A stretch of 64,000 nucleotides of DNA, taken from Symsagittifera roscoffensis (taxonomy: Eukaryota; Xenacoelomorpha; Acoela; Convolutidae). The DNA is taken from NCBI RefSeq assembly GCF_963678635.1, contig NC_087062.1, positions 68,617,415 to 68,681,414 on the forward strand, in the 5' to 3' direction. The translations under genes and the position numbers were made by a program. The notes beneath the pieces were generated by a model. The model ran no database searches. It saw only the letters and a list, made by a program, of their open reading frames with translations, and was not told the origin of the DNA. This document shows, piece after piece, positions 46,302 to 59,051 of this stretch (position 1 is its first letter; each line of letters opens with the position of its first letter).

Positions 46302-46929
46302 AAATTCCTGAGTCCTAAATTGGAAAAGTATAGCAATTAAGCGCAAGAATTTGAAAATTAATTGCAATTGATCAAAAAGGCGCAATAGGCAGCAATTGGC
46401 GCAATAGGCAACAATTGGTGGCAAGAGAAAATGGGTCAGAATAATTTCAATAGTAGTAGCCATAGCTTGAAAAAAGTTACACAAGTCCAAGTTCGTGGAA
46501 CGAAAGTTCTTAAAAACAAAAATTTACATACTAAAAATTTAGGTTAATATGCTAACCTCTGTTCAAAATGAAACGATTTTCTTGAAGGAATCAAAATAGT
46601 TTAAAAAATTTTGTGTATTTTTAGACTATAAAAAGGATTATTTTCTATGGGGATCAGAGAAAGTAAAAAGTTGGTTTCTGATTATTGTAAGAGTTACAGG
46701 GAGAATTGGATCCTTGTTTGCTTTTCTTTTTCCATTTCGTGTAATGTAAAAAGCACCAGAAAGCAAGATTCAATTTTTTTAAACTTATTAATTCGTATGC
46801 TTTATAATTCTCACGCAAGAGCATAAACACTTGCAATCGAAAACTAGTTTTTTTCCGACAAGCATTTTTTTTTTTAAAATCTAACAAAATCAGTTATGAA
46901 ACATTTTTGGCTCATACACTTTCAAATTG

Positions 46930-46995
46930 GTCCGTTGTTGAAACACATGCGTTCGAATCCTAAGTCCAAGAGTTTGAGTCCCGAACAGGCCTTTT
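46930..46995 (+). repeat. Two B-box-like motifs, tRNA-derived remnant
   Basis: GCGTTCGAATCCTAAG and AGTTTGAGTCCCGAAC lie about 30 bases apart. No A box or cloverleaf seen. Confidence 0.3.
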
Positions 46996-47721
46996 TCGTT
47001 ATATATGTAAAGTGATGTTTTTGTATGGAAAACATTGATTGTCAGATTTACGTTTGTCCTCTTAATTTTATCGATTCATTTTCAAATCATTGACTTTTTT
47101 CTGATTTAGGCAACTTTCACTAAAACTGAAAAACATTCTGTAATATGTAATTTTTCATCTTTGATTCTGCAGAGAAAAGTGTTTCCTACTCAAATAGTTT
47201 TGATTTGTTTTATATTAACACACTTAATATTGCATTATTTGTTAAAAAAAGCTTCGGTTTCACTGGCGTTTGCCATGTTTTTTTGACTTAGTTGTCGCTC
47301 GGTAATTTGTTTTGAATGCTTTTTGGTTTTTCTTGATATTTTTACTCAAATGTAACGTCATTCAAATCAGCAAATATTGTTTTTGTAGATGTAGTCTTTT
47401 TCGATACTTTTTCCAGTTAACCTTAAACTTGGAGGTTTTTGTCTTTTTTCCAAAACACTAGCTTGCAATGTTGTGTTAGTGTTGTTCTGCAATGGTTTCG
47501 AAGCTTGGTTTCACTGTATTTATGAAATTTTGGCAAAACGAGGCTTTTCCACTCTGTCCACTCCTCCACGCGCATTTCAATTCTCCTTTTTTTAACAGTG
47601 GTTTTTTTAATAAGTGTTTGTGTTGTAACCGCTAATTGCGTGATGTTGCTATTCAAAATCAAAACAAAACATCTGTTCGAAATCATAAGTCTAATCAGCA
47701 TGCAAATTGCATAGTTAAAAT

Positions 47722-48492
47722 AGGTAGGGCGACAATTCGTATCAGGCCACAATTAGTAACAAGGCGTTGGCAAGTAGATTACGCTTGCTCCGCTGCTTTT
47801 ACATCCGGCACCAGAGGAATACTGTGCGTGAGCACCAGTGTTCCCCCGCCTAACCTAAAGTTACGAATTTTTGCCTGTTACGAAATGTCACCTGATGCTA
47901 ATTGTCGCCTGTTGCGAATTGTCGCCTTCTACAAATTTTCGCCCCAAGTTTAAAATATTTTTCCAAACTTGACTTCAAATGTGGAAGGAAAACTGGAAAA
48001 AGGTAAGGACGACAATTCGTAACAGGCGACAATTCTTAACAAGGCATTGACACGTGGAGTACGCTTGCTCCTCTTCGCTCCGCTGAGCTTACATCCGGAA
48101 CGAGGGAATTACTGTGTCTGAACCAGTTTTCCCTGCTCAATCTACTGTTACATTTTGTCGCTTGTTACGAATTGTCGCCTGTTGCGAATTGTCGCCTGTT
48201 GCGAATTGTCGCCTGTTACAAATTTTCGCCTCAAGTTTAAAATATTATTCCAAATTTGACTTCAAATGTGGAAGGAAAACTGGAAAAAGATAAGGACGAA
48301 AATTCGTAACAGGCGACAATTCGTAACAAGGCATTGACACGTGGAGTACGCTTGCTCCTCTTCGCTCCGCTGCGCTTACATCTGGCACGAGGGAATTACT
48401 GTGCTAGAATCAGTTTTCCCTGCTCAATCTACTGTTACAATTTGTCGCTTGTTACGAATTGTCGCCTGTTACGATGTGTCGCCTCACATGGA
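47722..48492. repeat. Three fold-back repeats with GTCGCCTGTTACGAATT arms
   Basis: Units start near 47722, 48002 and 48292 (period about 285 bp). Each has a left arm made of GACAATTCGTAACAGGC repeats, a non-repetitive core with ACGCTTGCTCC...CGCT and GAATTACTGTG, and a right arm of the inverse GTCGCCTGTTACGAATT, repeated two to four times. The arms are 17-bp subrepeats and can pair within a unit. Fold-back transposon-like; no coding capacity. Confidence 0.75.
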
Positions 48493-49180
48493 TATTGCCC
48501 GTAACGCAAATTTTTGAGTTGAAAAAACAATTTTTTGATTCGGTACAACTAAAAGAGGCGTTTTTAAAAAAAAATACTTTGGTTATAAATTGTTAAAAAT
48601 TACAGAGAATTTTTATCTTTGGACGTTACCCATATTTTTTTTTACCTTAGGGTGAGGGATAAATTGAAGAAAAATCTGGTGGCTGCACTTCCCCTCTCAG
48701 TGTTTAGAGGACTGATATTTCAGGGAAGAGTACGTATGGTCTAAGAAAATTTTGATTTCGGTTTCGGGTAGTCCCGAAAAATAATTAGTACAGTATAGTT
48801 TTTTATAAATTAAAATTTTTGGTTCAATAACGAAATGATGACTGCTTATACTGTATGTGATAATATTTTTTATTTATTTGGTGGAATGGATTATGTTTGA
48901 TTAAATCTTGGGTTAAATAGGGGAGGAGTCTTTCTCATTATATCCAGTAACAATAAAAACAGCCCACTACACGCTGATTGTACCATTACGGTAGCTACAA
49001 TTTTCTGGGGCAGGGTTATGATGGGAAAGAACCTAAATCAGCTGGAAGTAATACAAATCGGGCGACAATATTATTTTTCTATTCTCCCAACACCTCCCCT
49101 CCCCCATTTAAATCCATATCTCCGCTATTGTAATGTAGAGCACCAAACACCATGTTACTTTCTCCTTTTCAATAATATAG

Positions 49181-49461
49181 GCCGTGAACCTGGCGAAACT
49201 TTCTTGTGTGTATGGGGAAAAATGGGCAACCTACGAGTGTTCGACATGCACAATCTATCAAACGAGTTTGAACAAAAAACTGTGAATCAGGAGCCATATT
49301 CGAAACTGAAGCAGATGCTCGTGAGCAAAGCGGGAGAGTTGTGCCTTTTCCAGGACTATGGTATATGTGAAACTCAAAACAAGTTGACCGTCATGTCCTT
49401 TCAAATCGCCACCAAGTCTAAAAACGTAAACGATATACCTGATCGGATAATAGGAATAGAG
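49181..49461 (+). CDS. Unrecognised propeller-like protein, exon 4
   Basis: A 281-bp exon between AATATAG and GTACGT. Phase 1 at the start and phase 0 at the end; 93 whole codons. It contains ETFLCVWGKMGNLRVFDMHN, which reads like a beta-propeller blade (VWG..GNLRVFD), then KQMLVSKAGELCLFQD and LTVMSFQIATKS, which resemble further strands. Reading can be extended open both upstream and downstream into intron, but the splice signals and the drop in GC mark the edges. The protein assembled from four exons is 249 residues so far and continues past the window. It could be a WD40-like scaffold, but I cannot name it. Confidence 0.7.
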
Positions 49462-49509
49462 GTACGTAATCAGAGAAGCATTAGCGTGTCGAGGGGCTCA
49501 ATGTTTTTA

Positions 49510-49827
49510 ATGCGTAGTGCCTCTTCCTCGGTGTTTTTAAAGAGACCTCTCTTGTACCATTCATTGTACATTGATTCTGAAGCATTCAAAAATCATTATA
49601 GCTTTAAAACAGCCCAGGTCGAGGTCCGCGACTTAAAAAAACACCGGCGCGACCCAAATTTGGCAATTCCAGACCGGCGTGATATTATTTTGTCATTTCA
49701 GGACTGGGGTGACCAAAACTTAGCAATTGAAGACCTTGGTCTTTACTTCAGTCGGATAAGACTTGGTCTTTTCTTAAGTCGCGCCTTCGGTCTTTTCTTA
49801 AGACTTTTCTTAAATCGCCTCGCTTAA
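49510..49827 (+). other. 105-codon open frame kept in all three 5-kb units
   Basis: The frame begins MRSASSSVFLKRPLLYHSLY and ends in FLRLFLNRLA; its last third is read from the start of the minisatellite. It recurs at 54603-54920 and 59555-59872 without breaks. Because the copies are nearly identical, conservation says nothing about function. No family recognised and no promoter seen. Most likely not a gene. Confidence 0.25.
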
Positions 49828-50090
49828 GTCTTTTCTTAAATCGCGCCGCTTAAATTTTTTCTTAAGTCGCGGCGCTTAAGTCTTTTCTTAAGTCACGTCG
49901 CCAGTCTTATCTTAAGTCTTTTCTTATGTCGCGGCGTCGGTCTTTTCTTGTCGTGCCGCTTAAGTCTTTTCTTAAGTCGCGCCACTTAAGTAATTTCTTA
50001 AGTCGCGCCGCCAGTCTTGCAGTCTTGTCTTAAGTCGCGCCGCTTAAGTCTTTTCTTTAGTCACGGCGTCGGTCTTTCCTCAAGTCTTCG
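49740..50090 (+). repeat. GCGCCGCTTAAGTCTTTTCTTAA minisatellite, first block, unit 1
   Basis: About a dozen variants of CTTAAGTCGCGCCG and CTTAAGTCTTTTCTTAAG. Corresponding blocks: about 54830-55050 (shortened) and 59795-60130. Confidence 0.85.
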
Positions 50091-50651
50091 GTCACTTGTG
50101 AAAACCGATAAAACCCGATAAGTTCATTCATAATTGGCTTTGATCAATTAAATTCTTTTTGAAAAAACCTGATTGTTACAAGACTACTTTGATAAAATCG
50201 AAATTTCAAAGTTGCATCATTTCTATTAATAAAAATTTGCCCGTTGCAGCTCATCTAGTCTTAAAATCATCACTTAAACTCCACGCACCATCCCCCACTA
50301 CCCCCTCCCAGCAAATACTATTACTCGCCCCCATTACATCAAAACTCAACTTGGGACAAGGACGTTTCAATCTTGTTCTCCTAGTCGTGGCGTCGAGGCT
50401 GGGCGAACTAAGATAGTTTTTCTGAGGGTTGCATTTGGCAAAGGAGCTTAGGGGTTTTAGTTTCGCGAAATTCTCTCGGTGTACTGTAGCTCTCTATAGA
50501 GTTTGGGCCACCAAGTTTACTGAAGAGATAATAACTTTATAACGAACTGCCCAGGTGTTCTAACGAACTGGTTCTTGAAAGCGTTGTATCACGCTTTGAA
50601 CGATTTTCGTTGAACAATTTTTTTATACAAAATTAATGTGTTCAATCACTA

Positions 50652-50800
50652 TAGATGCCATTGTATCGCTGGTTGAGAAATTAGATTCAACTGGAATGAT
50701 CAAACCATCTCAACCCAGCTTACATTCATTGACCTGAAAAAAAAGCTTTTTACACTGTCGACTATAGCATTCTGCCTGTTAAATGATAGCCATTTGAACT
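50652..50800 (+). pseudogene. Non-LTR reverse transcriptase fragment, short copy, unit 1
   Basis: DAIVSLVEKLDSTG followed, after frame breaks, by a KKAFYTVDYSIL-like block. These match, in order, the region before and including RT motif A (KAFDTVDHxIL) of LINE-type retrotransposons. Repeated at about 55612-55760 and 60674-60825. Confidence 0.6.
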
Positions 50801-50854
50801 TGAGGGGCTGATTTTTAATTTATTGAAATCATATTTAATTTTTTGAAAGCGTAG

Positions 50855-51115
50855 CTTGAGTCTGCTCTTAAGTCGCGCAGCTTAAGTCTTTTCTTATGTC
50901 GCGGCGCTTATGTCTTTTCTTAAGTCGCGTCGCCAGTCTTATCTTAAGTCTTTTCTTAAGTCACGGCTTCGGTCTTTTCTTGTCGTGCCGCTTAAGTCTT
51001 TTCTGAAGTCGCGCCGCTTAAGTCTTTTCTTAAGCCGCGCCGCCAGACTTGTCTTAAGTCGCGTCGCTTAAGTCTTTTCTTTAGTCACAGTGTCGATCTT
51101 TTTTTAAGTCTTCGG
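50855..51115 (+). repeat. Second minisatellite block, unit 1
   Basis: Same motifs as 49740-50090. Recurs at about 55815-56075 and 60880-61135. The about 1-kb stretch following the two blocks (GTGAAAACCGATAAAACCC onward) is also duplicated within the unit at roughly 85-90% identity. Confidence 0.8.
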
Positions 51116-51684
51116 TCACTTGTGAAAACCGATAAAACCCAATAAGTTCATTCATAATTGGCTTTGATCAATTAAATTCATTTTGAACAAACCTGATTTT
51201 TACAAAACTACTACGATGAAATCAAAATTTCAAAGTTGCATCATTTCTATTGATAAAAATTTGCACGTTGTAGCTCATCTAGTCTTATAATCATCACTTA
51301 AACTCCACGCACCATCCCCCACCACCCCCTCTCGGTAACCACTATAACTCGCCCACAAAACATCAAAACTCAACTTGGGACCAAGACGTTTCAATCGTGT
51401 TATCCCAATCGTGGCGTCGAGGCTGGCGACCTAAGGTAGCTTTTCTGAGGGTTGCATTTGGCAAAGAAGCTTGGGGTTTTATTTTTACGACCTCATTTTG
51501 TGAAATTCTCTCTGTGAACAGTAGCTCTCTATAGACCTTGCGCCACTATATTTACTGAAGAGATAAGAAATTTATGAGCAACGGCCCGGATGTTAAAACG
51601 AACTCGCACTTGGAAGAGTTCTATCACGGTTTGAAATATTTTTGTTGAACGTTTTTGTTTAACAAGAGTAATGTCTTCAATCAC

Positions 51685-52080
51685 TATAGATGCCATTGTA
51701 TCGCCGGTTGAGAAATTAGATTTCACTGGAATGATTAAACCATCTCAACACAGTTTACATTCAAACAACTGAGAAAGCTTTCAACACTTTTGACTATAGC
51801 ATTCTGCTGGATAAATGCACGTCATTTGGAGTTAGGGTTTTTTTTATTTATTGGAATTGTATTTACTAAACAGAAAACAATGTGTACATTTCGAGATCAA
51901 AATCAAAAATTGAAGAAAAAAAATTGATGTCCAACAAGGATCAATTTTAGGCCCACTTCTATTCATGTTATACTTTAATGATGTAGAAAAGAGCAACAGT
52001 CGTCAACAAGTTAGTAAAAAATTGTTCTTTGCGGATGATACAGCCATAAAATTAAATTCTTCAATAGACATAAGCAGATA
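51685..52080 (+). pseudogene. Non-LTR reverse transcriptase fragment, longer copy, unit 1
   Basis: Read on the + strand across several stops, it shows the LINE RT order: DAIVSPVEKLD, EKAFNTFDYSILLDK (motif A), SFGVR, NNVYI, then [19 protein letters not shown] (motif B) and [10 protein letters not shown] with the catalytic FADD (motif C, about 52025-52050). Endonuclease and 3' end are not recognisable, and the frame is closed by stops. It is a dead 5'-truncated LINE fragment of a CR1/L2/Jockey-type group; the exact clade is not decidable. It carries no function now. Confidence 0.85.
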
Positions 52081-54028
52081 ATATAGGTCTAAAAGCAGAT
52101 ACCCAAGAAGTTTTAAAGGAAACTAATGTTTGGTTAGCAAGCAGTAAATTAGCACTTAACACAAAAAAAAAACAAAAACTACGCTTTTCGGCCAAAAATC
52201 AGCTGTTAAAAATTCTACAGATACAACAATTAATGGCAAAAAAAACTTAAAAAAATGAAACACTTTAATAATCTCTGAATAATTTTAGATGAAAAATAAA
52301 ATCTCGCAAACCATATATTTTCTATAGAGAAAACTAAGCCTGTACTATGGGCTGTTTTCGAGACTGAGAAAAAATTTTGACAAAAATTAGCTTCTTTTGG
52401 CCTATAAAACTTTCTTTCAAACAATTTTACATTACGGAGTCCTCGCTTACGCATCAGCTGATAGAACAAAATTGGAACACCTATAAATGCTCCTTAAACG
52501 TCTTATATAAACCTTATGTTATAAAAAAATTCAATTCACTTAAATTTATACAATAGCAATATATATTATATTTTTTATATTGAAGACTTTTATACTTATG
52601 AACTGCTAAAAGTTTTGTGCAAAGTATTGCGGAATGAATGCCAATCTGAAATTTAAACAAAATTAATTACTAAAAAATGCAAAAAAAATAAATAAAAAAA
52701 TATAGCGAGAGCTGTCGTTATTATCTCAAAGTTTGCATCAAAGCATTCGATTGCTGACAGAACAGTTAGCTCTTTTTGTTTTCTCTTTTTACAGAAATGA
52801 TTTAAAAAAATTATAAACAGGAGCTTTAAAACTTCAACCTTTAGATGAGTATATTCAAGATAATTGTGATCTGATAAATGGGTTGTTTTGCATTTAAACT
52901 ATAATAAATCTGTAACTGCATCCTTGGTTGTCTTTCGACAATTTTTTTTAAATTTTTGAAGATTTTTGTTATTATTAGGATTAATGGTAAACTCGTAATT
53001 TCAATCGAACGGTTCAACTTTTACCTATTTATTCTTCAAGTGTACCAAAAAAAAACAATTCTTGTTCTCGCTCTAAGACGCCTGAAAACAGGCTTAGTTT
53101 ACTCTTAAGGCGCTCTCCCAAGTGATGTTTTTGTGAAAGGATTTCTTCACATTTCTTGCAATTCTGTACGTGCGATGACTTCATTTGGAAACTGTTTATT
53201 TATTTTTTTAATTTAGTTATCACACTGATATCACCAGGTGATCTTCGAACCAATAGTATCCTCAAGTTACATGCAAATTGGGTTTCAACTTATTAACTTC
53301 GATAATAATTTCCACGAGATAATATATCTTCTTTACCTTCAGCTGGTTTAAACTTCATTTTAATTCTGTAGGAAAAAGTCTGTGCCAGCTAGCAAGTTCA
53401 TATTTTTGATAACAGTTGTATCACTCCATGGAAATGGGAATAACATAAATTGTTCTTTTTTTGACAAGTTTTTTTTTGTAGCTGAAAACGAATTCGAAAT
53501 AATCTAAATGGGATTTGGACTAGCTCTAGAACGGTGTCTGTTTCCCCAGTATAATTCTAGATAATGCCGAAAAATTAATTAATCTGAACGAGTTTATTTC
53601 ACCGAACCCTGATTTACGATGTCAAATTTTATTTTGTAACTGATTTTCACACGTAAAACGTTTTTCCAGAAAAAGACGAATTAATCTAAAATGCTGTTGT
53701 TTTTGGCACTAATTATATTGCCATTAACAGTATGGCATTAACTATATTTAGACCAGCAGAGCGCTTTCAACCATTCTTTTTTCCATTATTCAATTCTAAG
53801 GTGCATTAACAAAATTGTTCCACACAAAAGAGTTCAATGCAAAACGGTCCGAAACATCAAAAAAATTTCTAAAAAACAGTTCCATACAAAACAGTCCAAA
53901 ACCATTTTTGGACCTTGATTTTTTCGCGCCGGCAAAAGGCAAAATTGTTTTACGATTTACAACATCAAGCATGATCGTACTTAAAAATCAAATCAACAAA
54001 AATCAAACAAAAATCAGATCAAGCTAAA
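52080..54028. other. AT-rich remainder of the 5-kb unit
   Basis: No readable gene. Part of the first 400 bases may be decayed 3' RT (AKKNLKK..NTLII-like run around 52200-52290). The rest holds short poly(A/T) tracts and nothing I can assign. Same in units 2 and 3. Confidence 0.5.
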
Positions 54029-54099
54029 TGGCCTAATGGTATAGTGGTTAATTCGTAAGACTCAAACTCTAGAGATCAGAGGAGCGAATCCACGGCGGC
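54029..54099 (+). repeat. tRNA-like sequence in 5-kb unit 1
   Basis: TGGCCTAATGGTATAGTGGTTAA is a good A box region (Asp/Glu-tRNA style D arm). GGAGCGAATCC sits where GGTTCGAATCC would be. The anticodon arm (CTC/GAG around AAACTCTA) is weak and the acceptor stem does not close. Likely a tRNA pseudogene or SINE head. A second copy is at 58981-59051. Confidence 0.5.
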
Positions 54100-56644
54100 A
54101 CAAAACGGGATTCGATCCAAAACGGGATTCGATCTAGGGTACAGAAAATTGGCTCGAAATAGAGTGCTGGGCGAGTGTAAAAAGAAAATCAACACCTTAT
54201 ATGTTTTGAGTGTTTTACCGGTTTCAAAACAACTAGAATTTTGAAAGCCGGTAAAATCAAGAAAAAAAACCAAGGAGAAAAATCGAAAAAAATCATTATA
54301 GTTGGAAGAATTTAACTCCTTGGCAATGTTGAACTTTTTGACAATATGCGGGGAAGGTCATTTTTTAAACATTTTGTTGGCGTTTTCATTGCTCTATGTC
54401 AAAGCTGGGCTTCTATCGTCTTTGAGTATATGGGCAGAAAATAAGGAGACGACAAAAACTTGATTCCTTTTTGTCAGGAAGCAGAGCGTAAGCGAGAGTT
54501 ACTCTACATCCTTCAACAATTTTTTTTTCAAATAAATGGTAAAATACATTCAGAGCGGTCGAAAACGTTGCATCTCAGAACCAATCATCTTATAGTCCAA
54601 TTATGCGTAGTGCCTCTTCCTCGGTGTTTTTAAAGAGGCCTCTCTTGTACCATTCATTGTACATTGATTCTGAAGCATTCAAAAATCATTATAGCTTTAA
54701 AACAGCCCAGGTCGAGGTCCGCGACTTAAAAAAACACCGGCGCGACCCAAATTTGGCAATTCCAGACCAGCGTGATATTATTTTGTCATTTCAGGACTGG
54801 GGTGACCAAAAGTTAGCAATTGAAGACCTTGGTCTTTACTTCAGTCGGATAAGACTTGGTCTTTTCTTAAGTCGCGCCTTCGGTCTTTTCTTAAGACTTT
54901 TCTTAAATCGCCTCGCTTAAGTCTTTTCTTAAATCGCGCCGCTTAAATTTTTTCTTAAGTCGCGGCGCTTAAGTCTTTTCTTAAGTCACGTCGCCAGTCT
55001 TATCTTAAGTCTTTTCTTATGTCGCGGCGTCGGTCTTTCCTCAAGTCTTCGGTCACTTGTGAAAACCGATAAAACCCGATAAGTTCATTCATAATTGGCT
55101 TTGATCAATTAAATTCTTTTTGAAAAAACCTGATTGTTACAAGACTACTTTGATAAAATCGAAATTTCAAAGTTGCATCATTTCTATTAATAAAAATTTG
55201 CCCGTTGCAGCTCATCTAGTCTTAAAATCATCACTTAAACTCCACGCACCATCCCCCACTACCCCCTCCCAGCAAATACTATTACTCGCCCCCATTACAT
55301 CAAAACTCAACTTGGGACAAGGACGTTTCAATCTTGTTCTCCTAGTCGTGGCGTCGAGGCTGGGCGAACTAAGATAGTTTTTCTGAGGGTTGCATTTGGC
55401 AAAGGAGCTTAGGGGTTTTAGTTTCGCGAAATTCTCTCGGTGTACTGTAGCTCTCTATAGAGTTTGGGCCACCAAGTTTACTGAAGAGATAATAACTTTA
55501 TAACGAACTGCCCAGGTGTTCTAACGAACTGGTTCTTGTAAGCGTTGTATCACGCTTTGAACGATTTTCGTTGAACGATTTTTTTATACAAAATTAATGT
55601 GTTCAATCACTATAGATGCCATTGTATCGCTGGTTGAGAAATTAGATTCAACTGGAATGATCAAACCATCTCAACCCAGCTTACATTCATTGACCTGAAA
55701 AAATGCTTTTTACACTGTCGACTATAGCATTCTGCCTGTTAAATGATAGCCATTTGAACTTGAGGGGCTTATTTTTAATTTATTGAAATCATATTTAATT
55801 TTTTGAAAGCGTAGCTTGAGTCTGCTCTTAAGTCGCGCAGCTTAAGTCTTTTCTTATGTCGCGGCGCTTATGTCTTTTCTTAAGTCGCGTCGCCAGTCTT
55901 ATCTTAAGTCTTTTCTTAAGTCACGGCTTCGGTCTTTTCTTGTCGTGCCGCTTAAGTCTTTTCTGAAGTCGCGCCGCTTAAGTCTTTTCTTAAGCCGCGC
56001 CGCCAGACTTGTCTTAAGTCGCGTCGCTTAAGTCTTTTCTTTAGTCACAGTGTCGATCTTTTTTTAAGTCTTCGGTCACTTGTGAAAACCGATAAAACCC
56101 AATAAGTTCATTCATAATTGGCTTTGATCAATTAAATTCATTTTGAACAAACCTGATTTTTACAAAACTACTACGATGAAATCAAAATTTCAAAGTTGCA
56201 TCATTTCTATTGATAAAAATTTGCACGTTGTAGCTCATCTAGTCTTATAATCATCACTTAAACTCCACGCACCATCCCCCACCACCCCCTCTCGGTAACC
56301 ACTATAACTCGCCCCCAAAACATCAAAACTCAACTTGGGACCAGGACGTTTCAATCGTGTTATCCCAATCGTGGCGTCGAGGCTGGCGACCTAAGGTAGC
56401 TTTTCTGAGGGTTGCATTTGGCAAAGAAGCTTGGGGTTTTATTTTTACGACCTCATTTTGTGAAATTCTCTCTGTGAACAGTAGCTCTCTATAGACCTTG
56501 CGCCACTATATTTACTGAAGAGATAAGAAATTTATAAGCAACGGCCCGGATGTTAAAACGAACTCGCACTTGGAAGAGTTCTATCACGGTTTGAAATATT
56601 TTTGTTGAACGTTTTTGTTTAACAAGAGTAATGTCTTCAATCAC

Positions 56645-57040
56645 TATAGATGCCATTGTATCGCCGGTTGAGAAATTAGATTTCACTGGAATGATCAAAC
56701 CATCTCAACACAGTTTACATTCAAACAACTGAGAAAGCTTTCAACACTTTTGACTATAGCATTCTGCTGGATAAATGCACGTCATTTGGAGTTAGGGTTT
56801 TTTTTATTTATTGGAATTGTATTTACTAAACAGAAAACAATGTGTACATTTCGAGATCAAAATCAAAAATTGAAGAAAAAAAATTGATGTCCAACAAGGA
56901 TCAATTTTAGGCCCACTTCTATTCATGTTATACTTTAATGATGTAGAAAAGAGCAACAGTCGTCAACAAGTTAGTAAAAAATTGTTCTTTGCGGATGATA
57001 CAGCCATAAAATTAAATTCTTCAATAGACATAAGCAGATA
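56645..57040 (+). pseudogene. Non-LTR reverse transcriptase fragment, longer copy, unit 2
   Basis: The same RT motifs as 51685-52080 ([17 protein letters not shown]) with the same stops, so it was duplicated after it died. Confidence 0.85.
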
Positions 57041-58980
57041 ATATAGGTCTAAAAGCAGATGCCCAAGAAGTTTTAAAGGAAACTAATGTTTGGTTAGCAA
57101 GCAGTAAATTAGCACTTAACACAAAAAAAAACAAAAACTACGCTTTTCGGCCAAAAATCAGCTGTTAAAAATTCTAAAGATACAACAATTAATGGCAAAA
57201 AAAACTTAAAAAAATGAAACACTTTAATAATCTCTGAATAATTTTAGATGAAAAATAAAATCTCGCAAACCATATATTTTCTATAGAGAAAACTAAGCCT
57301 GTACTATGGGCTGTTTTCGAGACTGAGAAAAAATTTTGACAAAAATTAGCTTCTTTTGGCCTATAAAACTTTCTTTCAAACAATTTTACATTACGGAGTC
57401 CTCGCTTACGCATCAGCTGATAGAACAAAATTGGAACACCTATAAATGCTCCTTAAACGTCTTATATAAACCTTATGTTATAAAAAAATTCAATTCACTT
57501 AAATTTATACAATAGCAATATATATTATATTTTTTATATTGAAGACTTTTATACTTATGAACTGCTAAAAGTTTTGTGCAAAGTATTGCGGAATGAATGC
57601 AAATCTGAAATTTAAACAAAATTAATTACTAAAAAATGCAAAAAAAATAAATAAAAAAATATAGCGAGAGCTGTCGTTATTATCTCAAAGTTTGCATCAA
57701 AGCATTCGATTGCTGACAGAACAGTTAGCTCTTTTTGTTTTCTCTTTTTACAGAAATGATTTAAAAAAATTATAAACAGGAGCTTTAAAACTTCAACCTT
57801 TAGATGAGTATATTCAAGCTAATTGTGATCTGATAAATGGGTTGTTTTGCATTTAAACTATAATAAATCTGTAACTGCATCCTTGGTTGTCTTTCGACAA
57901 TTTTTTTTAAATTTTTGAAGATTTTTGTTATTATTAGGGTTAATGGTAAACTCGTAATTTCAATCGAACGGTTCAACTTTTACCTATTTATTCTTCAAGT
58001 GTACCAAAAAAAAACAATTCTTGTTCTCGCTCTAAGACGCCTGAAAACAGGCTTAGTTTACTCTTAAGGCGCTCTCCCAAGTGATGTTTTTGTGAAAGGA
58101 TTTCTTCACATTTCTTGCAATTCTGTACGTGCGATGACTTCATTTGGAAACTGTTTATTTATTTTTTTAATTTAGTTATCACACTGATATCACCAGGTGA
58201 TCTTCGAACCAATAGTATCCTCAAGTTACATGCAAATTGGGTTTCAACTTATTAACTTCGATAATAATTTCCACGAGATAATATATCTTCTTTACCTTCA
58301 GCTGGTTTAAACTTCATTTTAATTCTGTAGGAAAAAGTCTGTGCCAGCTAGCAAGTTCATATTTTTGATAACAGTTGTATCACTCCATGGAAATGGGAAT
58401 AACATAAATTGTTCTTTTTTTGACAAGTTTTTTTTTGTAGCTGAAAACGAATTCGAAATAATCTAAATGGGATTTGGACTAGCTCTAGAACGGTGTCTGT
58501 TTCCCCAGTATAATTCTAGATAATGCCGAAAAATTAATTAATCTGAACGAGTTTATTTCACCGAACCCTGATTTACGATGTCAAATTTTATTTTGTTACT
58601 GATTTTCACACGTAAAATGTTTTTCCAGAAAAAGACGAATTAATCTAAAATGCTGTTGTTTTTGGCACTAATTATATTGCCATTAACAGTATGGCATCAA
58701 CTATATTTAGACCAGCAGAGCGCTTTCAACCATTCTTTTTTCCATTATTCAATTCTAAGGTGCATTAACAAAATTGTTCCACACAAAAGAGTTCAATGCA
58801 AAACGGTCCGAAACATCAAAAAAATTTCTAAAAAACAGTTCCATACAAAACAGTCCAAAACCATTTTTGGACCTTGATTTTTTCGCGCCGGCAAAATTGA
58901 TTTACGATTTACAACATCAAGCTTGATCGTACTTAAAAATCAAATCAACAAAAATCAAACAAAAATCAGATCAAGCTAAA

Positions 58981-59051
58981 TGGCCTAATGGTATAGTGGT
59001 TAATTCGTAAGACTCAAACTCTAGAGATCAGAGGAGCGAATCCACGGCGGC
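58981..59051 (+). repeat. tRNA-like sequence in 5-kb unit 2
   Basis: Identical over the A- and B-box region to 54029-54099. Confidence 0.5.

Larger units (their letters stand above)
44679..49180 (+). other. Intron 3 of the propeller-like gene
   Basis: 4.5 kb, GTAAAA donor and AATATAG acceptor. It contains a 21-bp minisatellite, a tRNA-headed D2 repeat, a 59-bp tandem pair and fold-back repeats, each listed separately. The remaining DNA is AT-rich and shows nothing I can identify. Confidence 0.6.

Noticed and set aside
47722-48492. CRISPR-like array of GTCGCCTGTTACGAATT repeats
   Set aside because: Repeats are adjacent and inverted, without uniform spacers, and the DNA is eukaryotic.
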